In this document: positions 6,808 through 13,558 of the stretch, one piece after another
Numbering within the stretch: the first letter of the stretch is position 1
Layout: every line of letters begins with the position of its first letter
From: Clostridiales bacterium
Lineage (GTDB): Bacteria; Bacillota; Clostridia; Oscillospirales; Acutalibacteraceae
Length of the DNA: 19,835 nucleotides
Reading direction: 5' to 3'
NCBI GenBank assembly: GCA_019419895.1
Contig: JAHZIE010000043.1
Coordinates: 2,630 to 22,464, forward strand
Translations under genes and position numbers: made by a program
Notes under the pieces: model-generated
Database searches by the model: none
Told to the model about the DNA's origin: nothing
What the model saw: only the letters and a program-made list of their open reading frames with translations

Positions 6808-7527
6808 ATGGAAAAGCTGTCATATAAATTTGAAGCATTTGAGGGGCCCCTTGATCTGATGCTCCATCTGATCTCAAAGAATAAATTGAATATCTACGAT
6901 ATCCCAATTGCTGATCTGCTGGATCAATATATGGCTCATATTGATTATATGCGCGGGGAAAATATGGATGTTGAAAGTGAATTCCTTGAAATGGCGGCAA
7001 GATTGGTCTATATCAAAACGGTCAGTCTTCTTCCGAAACATGAAGAGGCTGATCAGTTAAAAGAGGAGCTGACTGGTCAGCTTCTTGAATACCAGGAATG
7101 CAAAAAGGCGGCTGTGGCGCTTGCGCAAAGCTTGTCCTTTGACCGCATCACCCGTCTGCCTATGGAGCTTGAAATGGACAAGACTTATCAGAGACATCAC
7201 ACCACCTATGAGATCTTTTGCGCTTACCTGGCTGCCGCTGGAAAGAAGAAGAGAAAGCAGCCGCCTTCGCCGGCGGCTTTTTCCGGGATTGTTTCCCGTA
7301 GGATTGTATCGGTGAGTTCCCGCATTATTTTTGTGCTCCGTCAGCTTAGAAAAAATGAGGCCCTCCGGCTGGATGGACTTTTTGAGAACGCGCAGAGCAA
7401 ATCTGAGATGGTTGCTACCTTTTTGGCGGTTTTGGAGCTTGTCAAAGCCAAACGCGTTTATGTAGGCGACGGAGACGATCCCTTTTTGAAAATTAGAAAC
7501 GGCGGTGGAAAGCGAGTTGGAAATTAA
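6808..7527 (+). CDS. scpA: Segregation and condensation protein A
   Basis: 239-residue kleisin subunit of the SMC-ScpAB condensin, which organises and segregates the chromosome. The N-terminal SMC-neck binding part carries the signature FEGPLDLMLHLISKNKLNIYDI and the EFLEMAARLVYIKT segment; a charged linker follows, then the C-terminal winged helix that contacts the SMC head. The ATG at 6808 is chosen over upstream in-frame codons because of CAGGTAGG at 6793-6800 and the usual short N-terminus. It overlaps scpB by 23 bases, which suggests coupled translation. Length is normal. Confidence 0.96.
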   Translation: MEKLSYKFEAFEGPLDLMLHLISKNKLNIYDIPIADLLDQYMAHIDYMRGENMDVESEFLEMAARLVYIKTVSLLPKHEEADQLKEELTGQLLEYQECKKAAVALAQSLSFDRITRLPMELEMDKTYQRHHTTYEIFCAYLAAAGKKKRKQPPSPAAFSGIVSRRIVSVSSRIIFVLRQLRKNEALRLDGLFENAQSKSEMVATFLAVLELVKAKRVYVGDGDDPFLKIRNGGGKRVGN

Positions 7528-8056
7528 GGAAGCGCAGGCTGCGATTGAAGCTATTTTATTTGCCAGCGGTGAACCGATCGGCGCGGAAAAGATTGCAGAG
7601 GCCATAGGCCTGGAAAAGGCGACGGTTATAAAGCTTCTCCAGAAGTTTGGAGAAAGTTTGGAAGAGCAGGCGCGAGGGATAGAGCTGGTCAAAATGGATG
7701 ACAGCTATCAGCTGTGTACCAAAAGCCGGTATGCGTCCTATGTGCGGGAGATCCTGGATATGAGGCGGAATGTCCCGCTGTCCCAGGCGGCGATGGAAAT
7801 TTTGGCCATCATCGCCTATAACCAGCCTGTCACCAAGGGTTTTATGGAGCAGATTCGTGGGGTCGACTGTTCAGGTGTTATCTCCAGCCTGTTGAACAAG
7901 GGGCTGATTGAGGAAAAAGGAAGGCTTGAGCTGCCGGGCAGGCCTCTTTTATATGGAACCACAGACGTCTTTCTCCGCTGTCTCAGTATTTCCTCGCTGG
8001 ACGAACTTCCTCCGCTGCCTCAGAAAGAGGAGGAACAGCAGAGCGATAATGGGTAA
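7505..8056 (+). CDS. scpB: Segregation and condensation protein B
   Basis: 183-residue ScpB, the partner that dimerises and wraps the ScpA kleisin in the SMC complex. It starts with a GTG inside the end of scpA (23-base overlap). Two winged-helix domains are visible: EAQAAIEAILFASGEPIGAEKIAEAI at the N-terminus, and MEILAIIAYNQPVTKGFMEQIRGVD with VISSLLNKGLIEEKGR and the LPGRPLLYGTT motif in the second. The C-terminal tail is acidic and Gln-rich. Next start is 21 bases downstream. Confidence 0.96.
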   Translation: MESELEIKEAQAAIEAILFASGEPIGAEKIAEAIGLEKATVIKLLQKFGESLEEQARGIELVKMDDSYQLCTKSRYASYVREILDMRRNVPLSQAAMEILAIIAYNQPVTKGFMEQIRGVDCSGVISSLLNKGLIEEKGRLELPGRPLLYGTTDVFLRCLSISSLDELPPLPQKEEEQQSDNG

Positions 8057-8077
8057 AGACATCGGGAGGAGAAAGCT

Positions 8078-8731
8078 GTGATAGTTTTATATATCCTGCT
8101 TGGAATTTTAGGGTCTGTTTTCCTCCTGCTTTTGATTCCTCTCCGCTTAGAAGCGGAGTATGAGGAAGGGCTCGCAATGACAGTCGGCTATCTTTTTTTT
8201 CGATTCCGGATTTTTCCCCCAAAAGAGAAAAAGGAGGAAAAAGAAGAAGGACAGAAGAAGGAAGGGCAGGAGACAAAACTTGGTCAAATTAAGGAATCGC
8301 TCAAGGAACAAGGGGTTTCCGGTTTTTTGAAATTTATTCAAAAGTTGGCCCAGATTGCTGGTGGGGTGGGAAAACGGTTGTTCCGGCATCTTGTTATCCT
8401 GCGCTATGACCTGGAGCTTTCTGTTTCCGGTAGCGATGCCTCCGACACGGCGATCGCTTATGGAAAAATGTGCGCGGCGGTTTACAATGCGTCCTCCTTG
8501 TTTCTTAGTTCGGTAAGAAGCCGAAAAAGGGTCTCTGTCCGCGTATATCCTAACTTTTTTACAGAAAAGTCGACGGTGGAATTTCACGGCGTCCTGTCGG
8601 TAAAGCCTTTGTGGCTTCTGACGGCGGGAATTTGGGCGCTGATACAGTTTATCCAGTTTCAGACCGGGCGGCAAAAGAAAATCATTGAGAAAACAACTGA
8701 AGAGAAAACATTGACACGGAAGGACGGTTAA
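8078..8731 (+). CDS. DUF2953 domain-containing membrane protein
   Basis: 217-residue protein with one clear N-terminal membrane segment (residues 1-20) and a strongly charged Lys/Glu stretch (49-67). The DUF2953 core follows, including the YDLELSVSGSDASDTAIAYGK motif (110-130), and a second hydrophobic stretch lies near 173-194. The family (YtfI in Bacillus) regularly lies directly upstream of gerW/ytfJ, as here, but its function is not established; a sporulation link is inferred from context. GTG start at 8078 with GGGAGGA (8064-8070) 7 bases upstream. gerW begins 5 bases after the stop. Confidence 0.87.
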   Translation: MIVLYILLGILGSVFLLLLIPLRLEAEYEEGLAMTVGYLFFRFRIFPPKEKKEEKEEGQKKEGQETKLGQIKESLKEQGVSGFLKFIQKLAQIAGGVGKRLFRHLVILRYDLELSVSGSDASDTAIAYGKMCAAVYNASSLFLSSVRSRKRVSVRVYPNFFTEKSTVEFHGVLSVKPLWLLTAGIWALIQFIQFQTGRQKKIIEKTTEEKTLTRKDG

Positions 8732-8736
8732 AAAAT

Positions 8737-9162
8737 ATGGGAGAGCATTCGGTAAACGGCTTCATGGACACCACCATGGAAAAGATAAAACAAATGGTGA
8801 ACGCGGACACCATTATGGGAAATCCTATCCATTGTGACGACGGGACGGTGATTATTCCGGTTTCGAAGGTTACCTATGGTTTTGCGGCGGGAGGCTCCGA
8901 TTTTGCGGCGAAGAGCACAGCAAAGGATCTCTTTGGCGGTGGAAGCGGCGCCGGCGTTACAGTAACCCCCATCGCCTTTCTGAGCATCAGCCATGGGAAT
9001 GTCAAACTGCTGCAAATCAATCCCGCCAGCAGTACAGCCGATAGGGTGGTTGAAATGGTGCCCGAAGTGGTGGACAAAATCAGCGGTTTTATCAAGAAGG
9101 ACAAAAAGGAAAAACGGAAGGATGGGGATGTCCAAATTGAGGCGCCGGCTTCTGAAAAGTGA
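8737..9162 (+). CDS. ytfJ: GerW/YtfJ family spore protein
   Basis: 141-residue member of the GerW (YtfJ) family, small proteins that in Bacillus are associated with spores and affect germination. It shows the family features MEKIKQMVNADTIMGNPI, a GTVIIPVSKVTYGFAAGGSD segment and the glycine-rich GGGSGAGVTVTPIAFL. It ends in a Lys-rich helix and a short tail. It directly follows the DUF2953 gene (5-base gap), a standard clostridial pair, and is one reason to infer a spore-forming host. The D,D-carboxypeptidase gene follows after 52 bases. Confidence 0.93.
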   Translation: MGEHSVNGFMDTTMEKIKQMVNADTIMGNPIHCDDGTVIIPVSKVTYGFAAGGSDFAAKSTAKDLFGGGSGAGVTVTPIAFLSISHGNVKLLQINPASSTADRVVEMVPEVVDKISGFIKKDKKEKRKDGDVQIEAPASEK

Positions 9163-9195
9163 GATTTCCATGACTATTTTTGCATACCTGCCGCA

Positions 9196-9222
9196 TATGA
9201 ATGATTCATAGAGAATGATTCT
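9196..9222. repeat. Two tandem short palindromes at the dacF start region
   Basis: TATGAATGATTCATA (9196-9210) is a perfect 7-1-7 inverted repeat. AGAATGATTCT (9212-9222) is a 5-1-5 repeat with the same GAATGATTC core; the centres are 14 bases apart. The layout resembles an operator for a dimeric regulator, but no promoter is evident beside it and the second copy overlaps the ATG at 9215. Confidence 0.4.
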
Positions 9223-10390
9223 TAAAGATGGGCTGGTGGCATATGTGAAAAAATGGATCCTCAAATCGGTCTCCCTGTTCTGTGTTTTCCTTTGTTTGAC
9301 ATTTTTGCCGATAGCAGTTTTTGGAGAAACCTCTTCTGTCAGCGTGTCGGCTCACGCGGCGATATTGATTGAAGCGGAGAGCGGCCGCGTGCTTTATGAA
9401 AAAAACGCGGACGAGCGGCGTTCTATGGCCAGCACGACAAAAATTATGACGGCTCTTCTCGCGGTGGAGTCGGAACAGCGGAATGAAGTGATAGAGATTA
9501 CCAGAGACATGGTTCAGGTTGAGGGTTCCTCCATGTATCTGAAGGAGGGAGATAAGGTCACCCTGGAAACTTTGGCCTATGGGTTGCTTTTGGAGTCGGG
9601 GAACGACGCCGCCAACGCTATTGCCATTACCCTGGGAGGCAGTATGGAGGGATTTGTGGAATTGATGAACCAGCGGGCCAGGGCGCTTGGCTTATCGAAC
9701 ACTCATTTTGCCACCCCTTCCGGATTGGATGCGGAAGATCATTATACAACGGCTTCTGATTTGGCAAAATTGGCGGCGGTTGCCATGAAGGAGCCGAGAT
9801 TTCAGGAAATTTGTTCTAAGAGCTCCGCGACGGTAGAATTTGTAGAGCCCGCCACCAAACGCACGCTGTATAACCATAACCGCCTGCTCAAGGAGATGGA
9901 AGGGTGTATTGGCGTCAAGACCGGATTTACCAAAAAATCGGGCAGATGCCTTGTGACCTGCTGTGAGAGGGAGGGGGTTAGGCTGATTGCCGTTACCTTG
10001 AATGCCCCCAATGATTGGCAGGATCATAAAGCGTTGATGGAATACGGCTTTTCCATGGCCCAGCGGACGACCATTCAGGCGGACGGGCTGGAGCTGTATG
10101 TCCCAGTTGTGGGAGGAACCGAGGCCTTTGTCAAGGTAGAGCCGGTTTCCCAGGAGGAGGTTACTATCCTTCAGGGGGAGGAGAATGAAATTTCCATGCG
10201 CATTGAGCTGCCCCATTTTGTCTATGCCCCTGTCAAGGAGGGACAGGTGGTGGGCCGGGTGGTATATTCGGTTAACGGACGGCTTTTATGTGATTTATCT
10301 CTCGTGACATCTGAGAGCAGGGATTTTCTGGTTCACGAACCGGGATTTTTCGAAAAAATAAAAAACTGGTTTTTGTCCCTTTTTAGATAG
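9215..10390 (+). CDS. D-alanyl-D-alanine carboxypeptidase (class A low-molecular-weight PBP)
   Basis: 391-residue exported penicillin-binding protein that trims the terminal D-alanine from peptidoglycan stem peptides. A signal peptide is evident (VKKWILKSVSLFCVFLCLTFLP up to about residue 37). All three serine-protease-like motifs are intact: STTK (73-76), SGN (128-130) and KTG (235-237). A C-terminal beta domain and a terminal amphipathic helix (FFEKIKNWFLSLFR) should hold it at the outer membrane face. The start is uncertain: ATG at 9215 lacks a good ribosome site, and GTG at 9245 gives a more typical VKKW... signal peptide. It is of DacB/DacF type; its position after gerW fits, but does not prove, a role in the spore wall. 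Confidence 0.94.
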   Translation: MILKDGLVAYVKKWILKSVSLFCVFLCLTFLPIAVFGETSSVSVSAHAAILIEAESGRVLYEKNADERRSMASTTKIMTALLAVESEQRNEVIEITRDMVQVEGSSMYLKEGDKVTLETLAYGLLLESGNDAANAIAITLGGSMEGFVELMNQRARALGLSNTHFATPSGLDAEDHYTTASDLAKLAAVAMKEPRFQEICSKSSATVEFVEPATKRTLYNHNRLLKEMEGCIGVKTGFTKKSGRCLVTCCEREGVRLIAVTLNAPNDWQDHKALMEYGFSMAQRTTIQADGLELYVPVVGGTEAFVKVEPVSQEEVTILQGEENEISMRIELPHFVYAPVKEGQVVGRVVYSVNGRLLCDLSLVTSESRDFLVHEPGFFEKIKNWFLSLFR

Positions 10391-10441
10391 TATGGGAGAT
10401 TCCGGTTAGGACAGAGCGAATATAAATGGAGGAACAAAACA

Positions 10442-11203
10442 TTGGGAAATGAGAATTTGGTTCGTCTGCAAAAGTATTTGGCGGACTGTGGAATTGCCTC
10501 CCGGCGGAAAGCGGAGGAAATGATTCTTGCGGGAGCTGTCAAGGTGAACGGAGCAGTTGCAAAGCTGGGGGATAAGGTGAACCCGGCGAGAGATAAAATT
10601 ACCGCCCACAATAAGCGCGTGATTCCTGCGCAGAATCTGGTCTATTTAATGTTGCATAAGCCCAGAGGGTTTGTGACGACGATGAGTGATGAAATGGGGA
10701 GAAAGTGCGTGGCCCAACTGGTAGAGGATGTGGGCGTCAGAGTTTATCCTGTGGGTAGACTGGACAAAGATTCCGAAGGACTGCTTCTGATGACCAATGA
10801 CGGAGCTTTTGCGCAGGCTCTGACGCATCCGTCAAGGCATATCCCCAAAACTTACCGTGTGACGGTGCGGCCGGGGATTACCGATGAACAGCTTACCCAG
10901 CTGACACTGGGAGTTGTAATTGACGGAAAAAAAACCTCTCCCGCGGAGGTAAGGGTGGTAACCAGAGAAGGTCAGAGAGTAGTTCTGGAAGTGATTTTAT
11001 ATGAGGGCAGAAATCGCCAGATAAGGAAGATGTGCGAAGCATTGGGCTTGGAAGTGGCACGGCTGAAAAGGATTGCCGTTGGCAATGTAAAGCTCGGGAT
11101 GCTTCATAATGGTGACTGGAGAATTCTGAGTGAACAGGAGCTTTCCTCCCTGTCGGCCCTTATCAAGGCATCCTCCCTAGGAAAGGAAGGAAAACGGCCA
11201 TGA
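10442..11203 (+). CDS. rluB: rRNA pseudouridine synthase, RluB/RsuA family
   Basis: 253-residue enzyme that converts a specific rRNA uridine to pseudouridine; in Gram-positives this orthologue (RluB/YpuL type) modifies 23S rRNA. An N-terminal S4 RNA-binding domain (LQKYLADCGIASRRKAEEMI, about residues 8-50) precedes the catalytic domain with GRLDKDSEGLLLMTNDG, where Asp108 is the expected nucleophile, and the EGRNRQIRKMCEALG segment. TTG start at 10442 with TGGAGGA at 10428-10434. The stop overlaps the next ATG (ATGA at 11200-11203), indicating coupled translation. Exact target uridine is not derivable from sequence. Confidence 0.93.
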   Translation: MGNENLVRLQKYLADCGIASRRKAEEMILAGAVKVNGAVAKLGDKVNPARDKITAHNKRVIPAQNLVYLMLHKPRGFVTTMSDEMGRKCVAQLVEDVGVRVYPVGRLDKDSEGLLLMTNDGAFAQALTHPSRHIPKTYRVTVRPGITDEQLTQLTLGVVIDGKKTSPAEVRVVTREGQRVVLEVILYEGRNRQIRKMCEALGLEVARLKRIAVGNVKLGMLHNGDWRILSEQELSSLSALIKASSLGKEGKRP

Positions 11204-11571
11204 TTTCGGTATTGCCGTTGGACATGACAGACGGTTCTTCCCTCAAGGACAAGCATGATGTTGTGTTTATGGTGAGGGAAAGCAAGGCGGAGCTTGGTTG
11301 CTTCGGGCTTGATAGGACGGAAAAGGGGCTTTGGCTATCGGAATTCCGGCCTGGGAAGGACTTGCTGGAAATGGGGAAAAATGAAAGGAAGCCTGTACTG
11401 GAGCTTATACTCAGAACCGCCGCGGCTTATGGGGAACGACGGGGAATCGCGCTGCTATTGTGTGAAGAACCTTTCTTCTGTGAAACGGCGGAAGAGCTGG
11501 GATTTCAACAAAATGATAAGATCTTCTCTATATCTGTCGAGAAAATGCTTCATAAATGCAAAAATTGTTAA
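11200..11571 (+). CDS. Hypothetical protein, possibly a degenerate GNAT fold
   Basis: 123-residue protein translationally coupled to rluB by a 4-base ATGA overlap. I do not recognise a family. The second half (LELILRTAAAYGERRGIALLLCEEPFFCETAEELGFQ..., then SVEKML) has the order expected of the C-terminal half of a GNAT acetyltransferase: long helix, strand, helix, the LGF turn and a final strand. The acetyl-CoA loop (R/QxxGxG/A) is not visible. It ends in a Cys/Lys-rich tail KCKNC. It could be a non-catalytic GNAT relative or an unrelated small protein. Its ORF ends 16 bases before the promoter of the next operon, with no clear terminator between. Confidence 0.75.
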   Translation: MISVLPLDMTDGSSLKDKHDVVFMVRESKAELGCFGLDRTEKGLWLSEFRPGKDLLEMGKNERKPVLELILRTAAAYGERRGIALLLCEEPFFCETAEELGFQQNDKIFSISVEKMLHKCKNC

Positions 11572-11587
11572 AATCTTGTTTTTCTGC

Positions 11588-11605
11588 TTGTTATATTCGT
11601 AACAA
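11588..11605. promoter_or_regulatory. Candidate Rex operator overlapping the -35 box
   Basis: TTGTTATATTCGTAACAA is an 18-base inverted repeat with perfect 6-base arms. The clostridial Rex consensus is TTGTTAANNNNTTAACAA; this site matches 12 of its 14 fixed positions, differing only in the innermost pair. Rex is a repressor that releases DNA when NADH is high. The site covers the -35 box and part of the spacer, where binding would block RNA polymerase. Assignment to Rex is inference from motif and position. Confidence 0.55.
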
Positions 11606-11616
11606 TGCTATATAAT
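11588..11616 (+). promoter_or_regulatory. Sigma-A promoter for the biotin-dependent carboxyltransferase operon
   Basis: TTGTTA (11588-11593), 17-base spacer, exact TATAAT (11611-11616). Transcription would start near 11622, leaving an AT-rich leader of about 58 bases before the ATG at 11680. The -35 hexamer is also the left half of the inverted repeat at 11588-11605. Confidence 0.8.
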
Positions 11617-11679
11617 ATACTAGGTTAATTTTTTTATTTTATCTTAATATTTACTTCTAAATGAAATGGAGGAACTGGA

Positions 11680-13086
11680 ATGAGTATAGAAAGCAAACTC
11701 GAACTGGTTCAAAAAACGCACGATCAGCAAAAGAATTCGCCGGCGCACAAGAGACTTGAGCTTTTGTTTGACGAGGGATCTTTTGTCGAGATCGACAGCC
11801 TGGCGAAATCCGGCGACGGCTATGCCGAGGTTGTAGCGGGTTTTGGAGCGGTGGAAGGATATCCCGTTTACGCTTTTGCTCAAAACAGTGATGTCGCCGG
11901 GGGAGCAATGTCAAAGGCTCATGCTGCAAAAATCAAAAAGGTTTATGGCATGGCGGTAAAGACCGGCGCGCCGGTAGTGGGAATTTATGATTCTGTAGGC
12001 GCCCGCCTGAAGGAAGGCAATGAGATGCTCAACGCCTATGGAGAAATTCTCTTGGATGCCAACAACCTTTCTGGCGTTGTGCCGCAGATTTCCGTGATTG
12101 CGGGCCCTTGCATCGGAACAGCGGCTTTGCTGGCGGCGAGCGCGGATATTGTCATTATGTCCGAGGCGGCCCAGTTGGATCTGGAAACTAACGGTGCGGC
12201 AGGAAGCAGCGAGGAAGCTGCCAAAACCGGTATGGCGCACATTTTGGCGGCCGATGACAAGGCGGCGGTTCTCGAGGCCAAGAAGTTGCTTTCCATGCTT
12301 CCTTCCAATAACCTGACCTCCGCCCCTGTCAGTGAATATTCCGATGCTGCTGGCTGTGAGGCTGCGTTCCAGGCTGTTGCGGCGGCGATTGAAAACGGAA
12401 GTAAAGAAGCGGTTGCTTCCAGATTGGTAGAAGCCGCGGCGGATGCCGGAAGCGTTGTTGAATTCAGCGCGGCTTATGGCAAGGGAATGGTATGCGCCCT
12501 TGCGGCAGTGGGCGGCTCTGTCTGCGGAATGGTCGCCTGCAATAAAGCGGAAAATGAGGGTAAAATTGATGCGGACGCTTGCGCAAAGGCTGCGCGGTTT
12601 GTACGTTTCTGCGATGCCTTTGCAATTCCCGTAATCACCTTTGTGGACGCGGTGGGCTTTGAGTCCTTAAAGGAAGCCTCCAAGCTGTCTCATGCTTACG
12701 CGGAAGCTACTACCGCCAAGATTTCTGTAATTACTGGCGCTGCTTACGGTGCCGCTTTTATTGCTATGGCGGGACGTGCGGCCAATGCTGATGCCTGTGT
12801 TGCATGGCCCACCGCTGTTATTTCTTCCCTGGCGCCTGAGGCTGCCACGGCGATTATGTGGAATGACAGGCTCGCCGCAATGGAAAATCCCCTTACAGAT
12901 CGGGCAAAGCTGGTAAAGGAATATGCCGATACTGAGGCTTGTCCTTTCAAGGCTGCGGCGGAAGGTTACGTGCAGGATGTCATCTTGCCGGCTGATACCC
13001 GCAGGCAGCTGTTCTCTTTGCTGGATATGCTTGCCGGAAAGCGCGTTTCCGGTCTGCCTAAAAAGCATTCTAACATTCAAATGTAA
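11680..13086 (+). CDS. Divergent acyl-CoA carboxyltransferase subunit (12S/MmdA/PccB-like)
   Basis: 468-residue member of the biotin-dependent carboxyltransferase family, which moves a carboxyl group between carboxybiotin and an acyl-CoA. Two crotonase-like halves are visible: AKSGDGYAEVVAGFGAVEGYPVYAFAQ to GVVPQISVIAGPC, and GKGMVCALAAVGGSVCGMVA to the end, which closes with the family tail KKHSNIQM. It is about 40-60 residues shorter than usual. The N-terminal helix segment is missing, DSGGAR is DSVGAR (104-109), and the FITGP...GEEVT and PGFLPGxxQExGGIIRHGAK segments are shortened or replaced. Acceptor is therefore uncertain: methylmalonyl/propionyl-CoA, malonyl/acetyl-CoA or another acid. 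Start set by GGAGG 7 bases upstream. First gene of a three-gene operon with a biotin carrier and an OadA-like subunit. Confidence 0.88.
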   Translation: MSIESKLELVQKTHDQQKNSPAHKRLELLFDEGSFVEIDSLAKSGDGYAEVVAGFGAVEGYPVYAFAQNSDVAGGAMSKAHAAKIKKVYGMAVKTGAPVVGIYDSVGARLKEGNEMLNAYGEILLDANNLSGVVPQISVIAGPCIGTAALLAASADIVIMSEAAQLDLETNGAAGSSEEAAKTGMAHILAADDKAAVLEAKKLLSMLPSNNLTSAPVSEYSDAAGCEAAFQAVAAAIENGSKEAVASRLVEAAADAGSVVEFSAAYGKGMVCALAAVGGSVCGMVACNKAENEGKIDADACAKAARFVRFCDAFAIPVITFVDAVGFESLKEASKLSHAYAEATTAKISVITGAAYGAAFIAMAGRAANADACVAWPTAVISSLAPEAATAIMWNDRLAAMENPLTDRAKLVKEYADTEACPFKAAAEGYVQDVILPADTRRQLFSLLDMLAGKRVSGLPKKHSNIQM

Positions 13087-13104
13087 TCCCACTGATTTTT
13101 TGTA

Positions 13105-13118
13105 TTGCTAGATAGCAA
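13105..13118 (+). repeat. Small intercistronic hairpin
   Basis: TTGCT (13105-13109) and AGCAA (13114-13118) with a 4-base loop in the gap before the biotin carrier gene. No T run follows, so it is not a terminator; it could be an mRNA processing or stability element. Confidence 0.3.
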
Positions 13119-13139
13119 ATTGAAAGGATTGGTAAACGT

Positions 13140-13544
13140 ATGAAAAACCTTAAAATTACGATTAATGGCACTTCCTATGACGTTCAGGTAGAAGAGGTTG
13201 GCGCTTCCGAGGTTTCTTCCGCTCCAGTAGCTCCGGCTCCGGCAGCGGCTCCCGTACCTGCGGCAGCTCCGGCTTCCGCTCCGAAAGCGGCAGAGCCCGC
13301 ACCTGCTCCGGCAGCGGCACCAGCTGCAGGCGCAGAGGTTATTTCCGCTCCCATGCCCGGTACGATTGTCAGCGTGAATGTCAATGCCGGTGATAATGTG
13401 AAGAAGGGCGATGTTCTGGTTATTCTGGAAGCTATGAAGATGGAAAATGAAATTATGGCTCCCCGCGACGGTGTCGTTGCAGGTACCCATGTAAACAAGG
13501 GTGACAGCGTTGATTCCGGTACACCGCTTGTTTCCCTCCAGTAA
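13140..13544 (+). CDS. Biotin carboxyl carrier protein subunit
   Basis: 134-residue biotin carrier of the type called gamma subunit in sodium-pumping decarboxylases and 1.3S in transcarboxylase. The N-terminal ~22 residues form a short anchoring segment (MKNLKITINGTSYDVQVEEV). Residues about 23-64 are an Ala/Pro-rich flexible linker, and the C-terminal ~70 residues are the biotinyl domain with AMPGT-like SAPMPGTIVSV and the site EAMKMEN, in which Lys100 should carry biotin. The linker lets the biotin arm move between the two carboxyltransferase subunits encoded on either side. AAAGGA (13123-13128) precedes the ATG by 11 bases, slightly long. The gene lies 53 bases after the first subunit and 14 bases before the third. 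Confidence 0.95.
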   Translation: MKNLKITINGTSYDVQVEEVGASEVSSAPVAPAPAAAPVPAAAPASAPKAAEPAPAPAAAPAAGAEVISAPMPGTIVSVNVNAGDNVKKGDVLVILEAMKMENEIMAPRDGVVAGTHVNKGDSVDSGTPLVSLQ

Positions 13545-13558
13545 GGGGGTAGAGCAAA

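Noticed and set aside
11588..11605. BirA (biotin repressor) site in front of the biotin-dependent operon
   Set aside because: The half-sites TTGTTA/TAACAA resemble BirA half-sites, and a biotin link would make sense, but BirA operators have about 15 bases between arms; here the gap is 6, which fits Rex.
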